A stretch of DNA of 64,000 bases, taken from the NCBI GenBank assembly GCA_900766195.1, contig CAAFUN010000017.1:21912-85911 (forward strand), in the 5' to 3' direction. Below the pieces are notes generated by a model that made no database searches, had not been told where the DNA came from, and saw nothing but the letters and a program-made list of their open reading frames with translations. The stretch's first letter is position 1, and every line of letters begins with the position of its first letter. The stretch is from an uncultured Bacteroides sp. (GTDB taxonomy: Bacteria > Bacteroidota > Bacteroidia > Bacteroidales > Bacteroidaceae). Position numbers and translations under genes: made by a program. Positions 32,695-42,133 of the stretch are shown here, in pieces.

Positions 32695-33608
32695 AAATAT
32701 CCGTTACAAGTTAAACAAGCCATCGCAATACTATAATATTTCGATAAACCGGAATCACTACGTGAAGGTAGCACAACCGGTCGTATTGGCCCTTGAAGCA
32801 GCCCTGCCATATCAGCACCGGCAAATAAAGAAACTGATTTATAAAAAGCATTACCCGTCTCAATATTAGGGAATATCAGTACGTCAGCCTGGCCATCAAT
32901 AGGTGAAGCAATGCCTTTAATCTCGCCGCTCGCCCGTTCACAAGCTGTGCGCACATCCAATGGCCCATCTATTATAACATCTCCAAATTCACCAGATTCT
33001 GCAAGCTCCACAATATTCACATAGTCCAATGAATGGGGAAATTTGGCACTTACCTTCTCTGTACAATGAATTAAAGCAATGCGCGGACGTTCAATCCCAA
33101 AATGCCTGCATACACCAATGGCATACCAGATCATCTCAATACGCTGTTGTAGTGTAGGCCGAGGAATTACAGCCGCATCAGAAAAAAATAAAAGCTTATC
33201 GTAAGTTGGTATCTGCATTACCGCCAAATGAGTTAAGACTTTACCCTTTGGTAAAAGTCCCCGCTCTTTATCAAGAATGGCATGAAGCAAATTGTCTGTG
33301 TTGATAAGGCCCTTCATCAGAATGTCGGCACCTCCCTCACGAACTATACGTACGGCTTCACGTGCAGCCTCATCAGGATCCACAATATGCAAAGTTTGCA
33401 CATATTGAGGATATTTACGCAACGTAGGAAAAGAATCTAAAATGGCAGAATCACCAACCATAAGAAATTCCGCTATACCTTCCTCCAACGCTCGAGCAAT
33501 GGCATATTCTGTATTAGCATCTTTAGCACATACAACAGCGATACGCGCTCTTTTATTGAGAGACTTCAAATGAGAAGTCAACTGTTCAAAACTTCGAATA
33601 GGATCCAT
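32691..33608 (-). CDS. ptb: Phosphate butyryltransferase
   Basis: A 305-residue phosphate acetyl/butyryltransferase-family enzyme that swaps CoA for phosphate on butyryl or related acyl groups. Conserved features are AVVCAKDANTEYAIARA near the start, LMKGLINTDNLLHA, DAAVIPRPTLQQRIEMI and the C-terminal IASPIDGQADVLIFPNIETG. Length fits the family (about 300). It is the first gene of the two-gene ptb-buk operon. The upstream gap of about 300 bases is shared with the divergent LD-carboxypeptidase gene. Confidence 0.94.
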   Translation of the reverse strand: MDPIRSFEQLTSHLKSLNKRARIAVVCAKDANTEYAIARALEEGIAEFLMVGDSAILDSFPTLRKYPQYVQTLHIVDPDEAAREAVRIVREGGADILMKGLINTDNLLHAILDKERGLLPKGKVLTHLAVMQIPTYDKLLFFSDAAVIPRPTLQQRIEMIWYAIGVCRHFGIERPRIALIHCTEKVSAKFPHSLDYVNIVELAESGEFGDVIIDGPLDVRTACERASGEIKGIASPIDGQADVLIFPNIETGNAFYKSVSLFAGADMAGLLQGPIRPVVLPSRSDSGLSKYYSIAMACLTCNGYL

Positions 33609-33905
33609 AATGTTAGTTTTATCACAAATATCAGAAAAATATTCATATTAACCGCTTAATTCCAATTTAAAAACACTCGCATCAATATCAAAATGTCAAA
33701 TTCCTGTTTTTATAAGGTTGCTAGATAAGAGATTCATATAAGATTAACATTTAAGATTGTCTTTTGTCAGTTCATAACATGCATTGCATATTATTTTTGT
33801 TACATTTGCAGGCACAATGTATCAAAACTGATACTCATTTGCTGAATTCAAGAAATGCAAGTGCATAAATAATTAATATTTCAACAACAGAGACAATAGA
33901 TAAAT
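33609..33905. promoter_or_regulatory. Divergent intergenic region with plus-strand promoter
   Basis: The gap between ptb (minus) and the LD-carboxypeptidase gene (plus). TACATTTGC at 33801-33809 fits the -7 consensus for the plus-strand gene. I see no further clear element, and no convincing -7 for ptb. Confidence 0.5.
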
Positions 33906-34862
33906 ATGGGTAGTCTGATTTTTCCCCCATACCTGCAAGAAGGAGACCATATCATTATTCTCTCACCTTCAAGCAAGATTGATAAATCTCTCATAAAAGG
34001 TGCTGTAAAACTCCTGCAGTCATGGGGATTCAAAGTAGACATAAGCAAACATGCAGCTAGTGCCCACGGCACTTATGCAGGAACTGATTCACAGCGACTG
34101 GAAGACTTACAGTCGGCTTTGGATGACGAAAAGGCAAAAGCCATACTGTGCAGCCGCGGGGGATATGGAGCCGTACACCTTGTAGGAAAACTGGATTTTA
34201 CACGTTTTCATAAGCACCCTAAATGGCTAATTGGATTCAGTGATATCACAGCCTTGCACAACGTTATTCAGCAGAATGGCTATGCTTCACTCCATGCCCC
34301 TATGGCCCGACATCTTACCGTTGAAGCTGAAAATGATTTCTGTACTTTAGCACTCAAAGACATTTTAATGGGGCACATTACTGCAACAACTGCTGAAGCA
34401 CTGAAAGCTGATCAGACAGAATTCGGATATACCTGTCCGGCACACAAATTAAACCATAAGGGAACAGCCAAAGGTATACTGCGTGGCGGTAATATGTCAG
34501 TATTTTATGGACTTCGTGGCACTCCTTATGATATCCCGGCAGAAGGCACCATCCTATTCATTGAAGATGTGGGAGAACGTCCTCACTCCATAGAACGCAT
34601 GATGTACAATTTAAAGTTAGGAGGAGTATTAGATAAACTGTCCGGGCTCATCATTGGACAATTTACTGAATATGAAGAAAATAAATCATTAGGCAAGGAT
34701 CTGTACGGAGCTCTTGCAGATATTGTAAAAGAATACAACTATCCTATCTGCTTCAATTTCCCTGTTGGGCACGTCACAATGAACCTGCCACTAATAGAAG
34801 GAGCAGAAGTGACCTTAACGATAGAAAGTAAAGATGTAAAACTGAATTTTAATAAAGACTAG
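33906..34862 (+). CDS. LD-carboxypeptidase (peptidase S66, LdcA-like)
   Basis: A 318-residue serine peptidase that removes the terminal D-alanine from the murein tetrapeptide in peptidoglycan recycling. Motifs are the N-terminal GDHIIILSPSSKID, the SRGGYGAVHL block, the nucleophile Ser in LIGFSDITALH, and the Glu/His pair in FIEDVGERPHSIERM and FPVGHVTMN. There is no signal peptide, so it acts in the cytoplasm like LdcA. It is followed after 2 bases by the M28 lipoprotein gene and then by sufE, all on the same strand. Confidence 0.93.
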   Translation: MGSLIFPPYLQEGDHIIILSPSSKIDKSLIKGAVKLLQSWGFKVDISKHAASAHGTYAGTDSQRLEDLQSALDDEKAKAILCSRGGYGAVHLVGKLDFTRFHKHPKWLIGFSDITALHNVIQQNGYASLHAPMARHLTVEAENDFCTLALKDILMGHITATTAEALKADQTEFGYTCPAHKLNHKGTAKGILRGGNMSVFYGLRGTPYDIPAEGTILFIEDVGERPHSIERMMYNLKLGGVLDKLSGLIIGQFTEYEENKSLGKDLYGALADIVKEYNYPICFNFPVGHVTMNLPLIEGAEVTLTIESKDVKLNFNKD

Positions 34863-34864
34863 AT

Positions 34865-35842
34865 ATGAAACGAACTTATTCACTAATCCCTCTATTCTGC
34901 TCACTATTAGCCATAGTATCCTGTGGCAACAGAGCCAAGACCTCAAATACAGAAGAAGAGAATATAACAAAATCCGATGTCAACGTGCCTAAATTCAATG
35001 CAGATAGTGCCTACCAATATGTTAAAGCGCAAGTTGATTTTGGTCCTCGTGTTCCAAATACATCTGCTCATGTAGCCTGTGGCAATTATCTTGCCGCCAA
35101 ACTAGCCAAATTCGGAGCAACTGTCAGCAATCAATATGCTGATCTGCCCGCGGTCACCGGTACCATGCTAAAAGCACGTAATATCATCGGTTCCTACAAA
35201 CCTGAAAGCAAAAAGCGCATCGCTATCTTCTCACATTGGGACAGCCGCCCATGGGCAGATTCCGACCCTGATAAGAAAAACCATAAAACACCTATTCTCG
35301 GAGCCAATGACGGTGCAAGCGGCGTAGGTGTGATGCTTGAAATAGCCCGCCAAATACAAAAACAACAGCCTGAAATGGGCGTAGATCTCATTTTTCTTGA
35401 TGCCGAAGACTATGGCGACCATGGTTCTGATGATTCATGGGCGCTGGGAGCACAATATTGGGCACGCAATCCACATGTAGAAGGCTATACTGCCCGTTTT
35501 GGTATCCTACTTGATATGGTAGGTGCCAAAGATGCAACCTTCCGTTTTGAGGCTTATTCTCAAAAGAAAGCTCCCAACATCAACCAAAAAGTATGGGATG
35601 CCGCTATCAGCTTGAATTTCGGGCGTTACTTTATAAAAGAGGAAGGCGGCGGCGTCACAGACGACCATGTATTTATCAACGACTTCGCCCATATCCCTAC
35701 TATCGACATTATCCACACTACCTCAGATGGAGGCTTTTACAAAAACTGGCATACATTGAAAGACGATATGGACGGTATAGACAAAGCCACGCTAGGAGCA
35801 GTAGGACAAACTCTTCTACAAGTTATTTATAATGAGAAGTAA
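34865..35842 (+). CDS. M28-family glutaminyl-peptide cyclotransferase-like lipoprotein
   Basis: A 325-residue envelope lipoprotein (lipobox IVSC, about Cys 20) of the M28 zinc-peptidase fold. Zinc ligands appear in HWDSRPWAD (His, Asp), GANDGASGVGV (Asp), LDAEDYGDHG (Glu/Asp) and the C-terminal HTTSDGGFYKNWHT (His). This pattern matches bacterial glutaminyl cyclases, which convert N-terminal Gln to pyroglutamate. That reaction is common on exported Bacteroidetes proteins whose signal peptide leaves Gln at +1. A simple aminopeptidase is the alternative. Confidence 0.88.
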   Translation: MKRTYSLIPLFCSLLAIVSCGNRAKTSNTEEENITKSDVNVPKFNADSAYQYVKAQVDFGPRVPNTSAHVACGNYLAAKLAKFGATVSNQYADLPAVTGTMLKARNIIGSYKPESKKRIAIFSHWDSRPWADSDPDKKNHKTPILGANDGASGVGVMLEIARQIQKQQPEMGVDLIFLDAEDYGDHGSDDSWALGAQYWARNPHVEGYTARFGILLDMVGAKDATFRFEAYSQKKAPNINQKVWDAAISLNFGRYFIKEEGGGVTDDHVFINDFAHIPTIDIIHTTSDGGFYKNWHTLKDDMDGIDKATLGAVGQTLLQVIYNEK

Positions 35843-35874
35843 ACATAATTATACAAACCATAACACCAATAATA

Positions 35875-36303
35875 ATGAGTATTAACGAAGCACAAGACGA
35901 AGTAATTGCCGAGTTCAGTGACTTTGACGATTGGATGGACAAGTATCAACTTCTCATTGATTTGGGAAATGAACAAGCCCCCCTTGACGAAAAGTATAAA
36001 ACAGAGCAAAATCTAATAGAAGGATGTCAAAGTCGTGTATGGCTGCAAGCAGATGAAATAGATGGTAAACTAATCTTTCAGGCAGAGAGTGATGCGCTAA
36101 TTGTAAAAGGTATAGTAGCCCTTCTCATCAAAGTGCTATCCGGGCACACTCCGGACGAAATATTAAATGCCGATCTTTATTTCATTGACAAAATAGGGTT
36201 GAAAGAACATTTGTCGCCTACCCGCAGTAATGGTCTTCTTTCAATGGTTAAGCAGATGCGTATGTATGCCCTTGCATTCAAGACCAAAGACAGCCGTCTA
36301 TAA
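35875..36303 (+). CDS. sufE: SufE-family sulfur acceptor protein
   Basis: A 142-residue protein of the SufE/CsdE type. It accepts sulfur from a SufS cysteine desulfurase for iron-sulfur cluster assembly. The acceptor Cys lies in LIEGCQSRVWL (about Cys 51), and the conserved region ending in SPTRSNGLLSMVKQM is present. It lies 32 bases after the cyclotransferase gene. No other suf genes are in the window. Confidence 0.94.
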   Translation: MSINEAQDEVIAEFSDFDDWMDKYQLLIDLGNEQAPLDEKYKTEQNLIEGCQSRVWLQADEIDGKLIFQAESDALIVKGIVALLIKVLSGHTPDEILNADLYFIDKIGLKEHLSPTRSNGLLSMVKQMRMYALAFKTKDSRL

Positions 36304-36391
36304 CAATTTTCATATTATTCTGCAGAGAAAGAAATAGCTAATTGCTGAAAGTATGAGAAATCAATAATACGTAAAGAAAGAACAAACTATA

Positions 36392-36422
36392 AAGGTGTGA
36401 AAGGTGATGCCACTCACACCTT
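36392..36422 (-). terminator. Probable terminator of the HTH-DUF2975-CPBP cluster
   Basis: AAGGTGTGA (36392-36400) pairs with TCACACCTT (36414-36422). On the minus strand the stem runs into a TATAG tract. It overlaps the stop of the HTH gene. The T-tract is weak. Confidence 0.45.
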
Positions 36423-36630
36423 ATTCTTCCCCTTCTTTGTATTCTAATATATCTCCGGGTTGGCAATCAAGTATTTTACAGATGGCTTCCAATGTAGAAA
36501 AGCGAATAGCCTTGGCTTTCCCTGTTTTTAGGATAGATAAATTAGCTGGTGTAATATCCACTTTTTCCGCCAATTCTCCCAAAGAGATTTTCCTTCGGGC
36601 CATCATTATATCAAGATTCACTATAATCAT
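36421..36630 (-). CDS. Small HTH transcriptional regulator (Cro/CI type)
   Basis: A 69-residue single-domain XRE-type DNA-binding protein. The HTH is SLGELAEKVDITPANLSILKTG, and the C-terminus has the pattern ICKILDCQPGDILEY. It belongs to the YozG-like group of very short regulators that usually sit beside DUF2975 membrane proteins, as here (23 bases downstream of that gene). It may be a repressor of this small cluster. Confidence 0.9.
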   Translation of the reverse strand: MIIVNLDIMMARRKISLGELAEKVDITPANLSILKTGKAKAIRFSTLEAICKILDCQPGDILEYKEGEE

Positions 36631-36652
36631 AATTCACTCTTTCACGGTTAGG

Positions 36653-37306
36653 CTAAATAGTTAGATCCTGATCCTCCTTCATTTTTAAGCCAATGGCAAA
36701 AACCTCGGCCACAATAAAAGCGGTAATACCTAGCACTAGTGACGTAATTTTCACCATATCAGTCATATACAGCGAATAGTTATCCGAAGCGAACACTTCT
36801 TTAACACTATAAGCTGTAAGCAATGTTACAAATAATGTACAGCTGAAACCTATTATGAGCATTATTCCTAAACGGCGTATCCTCCGGACATTTCTCCAAT
36901 TAAAAATATCAGACTTATTAATTGCAATTATTATACGGATAAATAGAACAACAGCCCAAATCGTTACGATAAAATCGGTCAAACTAGCCAATGCAGACAT
37001 TATTCTCACCACCATCGAAGGATGAGTATCCACACTAATTGCCAGCTGTCCATACGAGACCGGTATATATTTACCTGTTTTAGCGTTATAAATAGAATCC
37101 GACAAAATGTTTGACATGTGTTTGGGCAACACGCTCACTACCTGCAAATGCATAAGCTCTTGCTTTTTTACCATAGCAAGCCGCTTATTGCTACCCAATT
37201 CAATACCGGCTTTGAAACCTGTTCCAACATAATACGCTGCATCAATTACAGAATAGGTCAAGACAAGCATGACAATTACACAAAGAATATTCAGTTTCTT
37301 TTTCAT
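36653..37306 (-). CDS. DUF2975 family membrane protein
   Basis: A 217-residue inner-membrane protein with four likely transmembrane helices: about 7-25, 107-127, 143-167 and 184-205. The first helix is followed by a periplasmic domain of about 75 residues. The family DUF2975 is nearly always coded next to a short XRE regulator, and that holds here. Its function is not known. Its start overlaps the stop of the CPBP protease gene, so the three genes are one operon. Confidence 0.85.
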   Translation of the reverse strand: MKKKLNILCVIVMLVLTYSVIDAAYYVGTGFKAGIELGSNKRLAMVKKQELMHLQVVSVLPKHMSNILSDSIYNAKTGKYIPVSYGQLAISVDTHPSMVVRIMSALASLTDFIVTIWAVVLFIRIIIAINKSDIFNWRNVRRIRRLGIMLIIGFSCTLFVTLLTAYSVKEVFASDNYSLYMTDMVKITSLVLGITAFIVAEVFAIGLKMKEDQDLTI

Positions 37307-38088
37307 ACTTCGGATGTTGAGTCTGTATAAAAGTGCTTACTATTGTTCAGCATTCTCAAAGAAAACAATAGGAGTATCACGGAAAGTAACACACAAACCA
37401 GATAAGCCGGTTTTCCAATTAGCTGGAAAGTATAATCCACACCGGGATAATTAATATTTGAATAGACGGAAAGACTATTGTTCATGATATGAATCACTAT
37501 TCCCGGTATAATGCTCCCTGATTTATAATAAAGCCAGGCAAACAGAAATCCCAATAAAACTCCGCCAACCACTTGCACCGGATTAAAATGTATTATGCCA
37601 AAAATCAAACCGGAATACAATATAGCCTTCGTAGGTGAATACTTCTGCAATAGTACCTTCGTAATACTTCCACGGAATAAAAGTTCCTCAAGTATAGGTC
37701 CCAATACAGCCACACTAATTATCCCTATCCATCCGGATTGCAATACATTAAAAGTATTCTTCATCCAATCTGGCAGGAAACTTAAATGTGACATGATAAA
37801 ATCCAAAATAAACATGCTAGAGAGCCCTGCCAAAATACCATAAAGCAAAAAAGAGACAGAATGTACAGCATAAATATTCCCATCGTTCTTCAGATAACCC
37901 TTTTTCCATAAAAAGAGGCCCATAAAAAGGAAACCACCTAACATGGAAGGAATTAATGAAACAGCCGAAGCCCGGCCCATATCGCCATACACCAAATACG
38001 CATAAAGCATAGCAAATGGCATGACAAGCGCCATAGCCAAGATTTGCATACCAAAGTAGACTAACACTAATTTAATTGCAGTTTTCAT
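37303..38088 (-). CDS. CPBP family intramembrane metalloprotease
   Basis: A 261-residue membrane protein with about seven helices. The family motifs are EELLFRG (two Glu and Arg, about residue 140), GIIHFNPVQV (His) and the later HIMNNSLS (His/Asn), together the metalloprotease site of the CAAX-protease/bacteriocin-processing fold. Members process prenylated proteins in eukaryotes and give bacteriocin self-immunity in some bacteria. The target here is unknown. A short hydrophobic peptide gene lies directly upstream. Confidence 0.9.
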   Translation of the reverse strand: MKTAIKLVLVYFGMQILAMALVMPFAMLYAYLVYGDMGRASAVSLIPSMLGGFLFMGLFLWKKGYLKNDGNIYAVHSVSFLLYGILAGLSSMFILDFIMSHLSFLPDWMKNTFNVLQSGWIGIISVAVLGPILEELLFRGSITKVLLQKYSPTKAILYSGLIFGIIHFNPVQVVGGVLLGFLFAWLYYKSGSIIPGIVIHIMNNSLSVYSNINYPGVDYTFQLIGKPAYLVCVLLSVILLLFSLRMLNNSKHFYTDSTSEV

Positions 38089-38139
38089 CTATCTCATTTA
38101 AATATCACACAAAGATACTCATTTTCTCTGTTCTAGCCA

Positions 38140-38229
38140 TCATGCAGCCAACACAGAACCACAGATCAACGTCATTAGCAAAGAAAGAGAAATTACCAGA
38201 AGAGAAATACTCATAAAAGCCTTTTTCAT
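38140..38229 (-). CDS. Small hydrophobic peptide
   Basis: A 29-residue reading frame, MKKAFMSISLLVISLSLLM and a short tail ending in VLAA. It looks like a signal or membrane peptide with almost no mature part. A weak ribosome binding stretch (AAAAGG) lies upstream. It sits 51 bases before the CPBP protease gene on the same strand. It could be a leader, a small membrane peptide or a chance frame. A longer upstream start at 38328 adds a poorly plausible sequence. Confidence 0.35.
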   Translation of the reverse strand: MKKAFMSISLLVISLSLLMTLICGSVLAA

Positions 38230-38261
38230 AATCTTCAACCTTTTTGTTTTATAATCCAATA

Positions 38262-38274
38262 ATTTATTTATCGT
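38262..38274. repeat. 13-bp direct repeat, copy 1
   Basis: ATTTATTTATCGT occurs here and again at 38327-38339, 65 bases away, in the region upstream of the small peptide and CPBP genes. It is AT-rich. It may be an operator of the small HTH regulator, or chance. Confidence 0.45.
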
Positions 38275-38326
38275 TTCTCGATATGCAAATAAAAACAGAT
38301 TCCTCAACACTAACAAAAAAAATAGC

Positions 38327-38339
38327 ATTTATTTATCGT
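38327..38339. repeat. 13-bp direct repeat, copy 2
   Basis: Second exact copy of ATTTATTTATCGT. Confidence 0.45.
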
Positions 38340-38505
38340 AAAACAATAAATTTAATCTGTTTTTCAATAAAATCAGCCTTAAATAGAATAATTATGGCAT
38401 ATAAATACATAATCGCCCATTAAAAAGTAAAAAAATAAAGCTGCCGAACAAATTAAACAGAAGGTGTGTTTGCATTAATATGTAACAAACTAATTGAAAA
38501 CTTTT

Positions 38506-38670
38506 ATGAAAAAGTACATTTGCACAGCATGTGAATACATTTACGATCCTGAAACAGGTGATCCTGAAAGTGGCATAGCACCCGGAACAGCCTTTGAAGA
38601 TATTCCGGACGACTGGGTTTGCCCATTATGCGGAGTGAGTAAAGATGATTTCGAACCTTATGAATACTAG
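38506..38670 (+). CDS. Rubredoxin
   Basis: A 54-residue iron-binding electron carrier. The two Cys pairs that hold the iron are CTAC near the start and CPLCG near the end, with the typical YDPETGDPESGIAPGT and PDDWVCP segments between. Rubredoxins in anaerobes pass electrons to oxygen- and peroxide-reducing enzymes such as rubrerythrin. It is an isolated gene. The AT-rich region upstream has a near-consensus -7 (TGTGTTTGC, about 38465-38473). Confidence 0.95.
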   Translation: MKKYICTACEYIYDPETGDPESGIAPGTAFEDIPDDWVCPLCGVSKDDFEPYEY

Positions 38671-38890
38671 GACTCTAGTTCTTACCCCCGCTCCTTTTTT
38701 AAGAGCCCGCACAAGTCACTAACTCTAGGTCAAATCCGTAGAGTAGCAAACTTTTACCGTCTTCACGTAATAAATCAATTAAAAAATGATAAAAATTTCT
38801 TTAACTAATCAATAAAGATATTCTTCTTTTGCCATATTGACAATGAAGGCTTATATTTAACGTGTTAAACACCATCAAAAGAGAAACATT

Positions 38891-40564
38891 ATGAGAGATA
38901 TGATTAAAGTTCTTTGTAAAAATAACAATGAATACAAAGAATTTCCCATAGGAAGTTCGCTACTCGACATTTTTTACGGCTACAACCTTGATTTTCCCTA
39001 TCAGGTAGTAAGTGCTAAAGTAAACAATCGTTCTGAAGGACTGAATTTCCGCGTATATAACAACAAAGACATAGAGTTTCTTGATATTCGCGACTCTTCA
39101 GGTATGCGTACCTATGTCCGAACCCTTTGCTTTGTATTGTATAAGGCTACTAGTGAATTGTTTCCCACCGGTAAATTGTATGTAGAGCACCCCGTATCAA
39201 AAGGATATTTTTGTAAACTTGATATTGGGCGAGATCTAACATTGGAAGATGTATCTGCTATTAAAAGCAGGATGCAGGAAATCATTAATGAAAACATCTT
39301 TTTCCGGCGTACAGAATGTCATACTACCGAAGCTGTACGCATTTTCAGTGAACGAGGCATGGAAGACAAAGTAAAGCTTTTAGAAACTTCCGGCTCCATT
39401 TACACCTATTATTATACCTTGGGTGACACCGTGGATTATTATTACGGTAGCTTGTTGCCCAGTACCGGATTTATTAAACTATTTGATATCGTAAAATACT
39501 ACGACGGCTTACTCCTACGCATACCTAGCAAAGATAATCCTCTAATGCTTGAAGAAGTTGTGAAACAGGAAAAAATGCTTGATGTATTTAAAGAACATTT
39601 GCGTTGGAACTATATTATGGGGATGGGCAATGTAGGTGACTTTAATCTTGCCTGTCAAAAAGGACATGCCACTGCCCTCATTAATGTAGCCGAAGCCTTA
39701 CAAGAAAAGAAAATAGCTCAAATAGCTGATGATATATACAACAGAGGCAGAAACGGAAACCGAGTAAAACTCGTCCTCATATCAGGACCCTCTTCCTCTG
39801 GTAAGACTACATTTAGCAAACGCCTCTCCGTGCAATTGATGACCAACGGACTACATCCTTATCCCATATCGCTCGACAACTATTTTGTTGAAAGAGAAGA
39901 AACTCCTAAAGATAAGAATGGGAATTACGATTACGAATCGCTTCACGCACTCGATCTTGATCTGTTCAATGCCCATTTACAGGCATTGTTACGTGGAGAG
40001 GAAATTGAACTACCACGCTTTAACTTCAATACCGGTAAGAAAGAGTATAGAGGAGACAAGCTGCGCATAGACGACCATACCATTATTATTATGGAAGGCA
40101 TTCACGCACTTAACCCCGAATTAACGCCACAGATACCCGTTGACAGCAAATATAAGATTTATGTATCTGCACTAACGACAATTTCGCTGGACGACCACAA
40201 CTGGATACCTACAACAGACAACCGTCTGCTACGCCGTATTATCCGCGATTACAACTATCGGGGATACTCTGCCCAGGAAACCATTTCGCGCTGGCCTAGC
40301 GTACGTGCAGGAGAAGACAAATGGATATTTCCGTTTCAAGAAAATGCCGATGTCATGTTCAATTCCGCACTGCTGTTTGAATTTGCAGTACTCCGCAGTC
40401 ACGCCGAGCCTATCCTCAATAGCGTACCCCGCAACTGTCCGGAGTATGCCGAAGCCTATCGACTGTTGAAATTCATAAAATATTTCAGCCCCGTACAGGA
40501 TAAGGAAATACCATTTACTTCTTTATTACGTGAATTTTTAGGTGGCAGTAGCTTTAAATACTAA
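38891..40564 (+). CDS. Nucleoside/uridine kinase-like protein with N-terminal TGS-like and ThrRS-like domains
   Basis: A 557-residue protein common in Bacteroidetes and Firmicutes. The N-terminal 70 residues resemble a TGS domain, and the next section (about 75-230) resembles the second domain of threonyl-tRNA synthetase. The C-terminal part (about 290-500) is a uridine-kinase/phosphoribulokinase fold with the P-loop GPSSSGKTTF and the DNYFVEREETP segment. The kinase probably phosphorylates a nucleoside, but substrate and the role of the front domains are not settled. It is followed by a TPR sensor-like gene after 45 bases. Confidence 0.9.
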   Translation: MRDMIKVLCKNNNEYKEFPIGSSLLDIFYGYNLDFPYQVVSAKVNNRSEGLNFRVYNNKDIEFLDIRDSSGMRTYVRTLCFVLYKATSELFPTGKLYVEHPVSKGYFCKLDIGRDLTLEDVSAIKSRMQEIINENIFFRRTECHTTEAVRIFSERGMEDKVKLLETSGSIYTYYYTLGDTVDYYYGSLLPSTGFIKLFDIVKYYDGLLLRIPSKDNPLMLEEVVKQEKMLDVFKEHLRWNYIMGMGNVGDFNLACQKGHATALINVAEALQEKKIAQIADDIYNRGRNGNRVKLVLISGPSSSGKTTFSKRLSVQLMTNGLHPYPISLDNYFVEREETPKDKNGNYDYESLHALDLDLFNAHLQALLRGEEIELPRFNFNTGKKEYRGDKLRIDDHTIIIMEGIHALNPELTPQIPVDSKYKIYVSALTTISLDDHNWIPTTDNRLLRRIIRDYNYRGYSAQETISRWPSVRAGEDKWIFPFQENADVMFNSALLFEFAVLRSHAEPILNSVPRNCPEYAEAYRLLKFIKYFSPVQDKEIPFTSLLREFLGGSSFKY

Positions 40565-40609
40565 AAGATTATCTCTACTTTTGTATGCGATCCATAAACT
40601 ACAATCTAT

Positions 40610-42118
40610 ATGAAACGAATAGTTTTCATTCTCTCGTTTACACTGTATCTATGTATGACCCTCTCTGCACAAGAGATCGGCCGGGCTACAGAACTTATGC
40701 AACAAGCACAAACCAGTTTGGATCAAAAAGAATATGCCAAGGCGCGCTACCTCTATCTCCAAGCCTACAATGCCTTTGCCGAACAGCAAAATTATGCAAA
40801 GGCTGTAGACTGCGGAGCAAAAGCCACATCCCTTTACAGGAGTGGAAATTCTTATAAAGAAGCATTTGACCTCTGCAGAAGCATGGAACAGGTTGTTGCC
40901 ACTGCCGAACAGAAATCAGGAAAATCTCTTCCCAGCCTCTATTATACAATTACAAAAGAACGGATACAGCTATATATTGCTTTGAAGCGTGCTCCTCAAG
41001 CCAAAGAGTATCTTGACAAGCTAGGAAATCTTGCCGGTGCGGCACAAAACGATTCTATTTCGGAAGACCTATTATATACACAAGCCGGCTACTATTATGC
41101 TTTTGGGATGTATCAGCAAGGTGATGCAAGCTTTAAGAAACTAATAGAGAAATATAAAGAGCAGAAAAACTACGATAAGATTAGTAAGTGTTATAAGCAC
41201 TTAATTACAATTGCCCGCAAAGAAAACGATGCCGCTTTAGTGGGAAGGACTTATGAAGAGTACATCAAATGGACTGATACAGCCAGAGCACTAACAGCCA
41301 AAGATGAATTAAGCGTCTTCAAAAAAAAATATGATGAGAGCCAGCAGACAATAGACGAAAAAGAGCATTCACTCTCCGTCAAGCAATACTTCATCATAGG
41401 CCTATGCGTAGTCATTGCAATACTTATAGCTGCGCTTATATTTGCTGGTGCTGTACTATTCCGCTATATCCTGCTTACCCGCAAGCAGAGTAAAGCCATC
41501 ACCATCGCCAACGAACATAGCGAGCTGAAAACGAAATTCATTCAAAACATATCTGCGCAGATGGGGCCTACGTTGAATACACTGGACACCTCTTTGCCAG
41601 GAGTTAAGGCATTGCATACATTTGCAGGTCACATTCAAGAACTGTCTGATTTAGAGAGCTCTTTGACTGATATTTATGACACGCGCGAAATCAATATCAG
41701 CAGTTTTTGCGACAATGTAATGGAAAAGATCAAGGAAAATCTGAAACCTGATGTCACTACCACCATAAATGCGCCTCGGTTAAGTGTAAAAACCAATCCA
41801 GAACAATTGGAACGTATCCTCCTCCATCTTCTCAACAATGCAGCTATACACACCCCCGAAGGTGGTAAAATATGGCTCGACTTCAAGAAGCGCGGTGCAC
41901 ATACCCATCAATTTGTTATCACCGATACCGGCAATGGAATATCACCCGAAATGCAAAGCAATTTGTTTAAACCCTTCACCGAAGTGCGGGACTTAACGCA
42001 AGGAGACGGGTTGGGATTACCCATTTGTGCACTAATTGCAACCAAGCTCAACGGCTCGCTCACACTTGATACCAGTTATACCAAAGGAGCACGATTTATT
42101 CTGGAATTACACACATAA
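40610..42118 (+). CDS. TPR-containing histidine-kinase-like protein lacking the phosphoacceptor His
   Basis: A 502-residue membrane protein. A signal peptide (1-20) is followed by TPR-type helices (about 25-250), one transmembrane helix (about 259-286), and a cytoplasmic kinase half. The place of the H-box reads NISAQMGPTLN: Ala 316 stands where His is normal (compare NISHEIRTPLN). The ATPase domain keeps the N-box (LLHLLNNAAIHT) and G-boxes (DTGNGIS, GDGLGLPIC). It may be a pseudokinase or a partner for another kinase. No regulator gene is adjacent on the same strand. Confidence 0.85.
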   Translation: MKRIVFILSFTLYLCMTLSAQEIGRATELMQQAQTSLDQKEYAKARYLYLQAYNAFAEQQNYAKAVDCGAKATSLYRSGNSYKEAFDLCRSMEQVVATAEQKSGKSLPSLYYTITKERIQLYIALKRAPQAKEYLDKLGNLAGAAQNDSISEDLLYTQAGYYYAFGMYQQGDASFKKLIEKYKEQKNYDKISKCYKHLITIARKENDAALVGRTYEEYIKWTDTARALTAKDELSVFKKKYDESQQTIDEKEHSLSVKQYFIIGLCVVIAILIAALIFAGAVLFRYILLTRKQSKAITIANEHSELKTKFIQNISAQMGPTLNTLDTSLPGVKALHTFAGHIQELSDLESSLTDIYDTREINISSFCDNVMEKIKENLKPDVTTTINAPRLSVKTNPEQLERILLHLLNNAAIHTPEGGKIWLDFKKRGAHTHQFVITDTGNGISPEMQSNLFKPFTEVRDLTQGDGLGLPICALIATKLNGSLTLDTSYTKGARFILELHT

Positions 42119-42133
42119 TCGTTGTCGTATATT

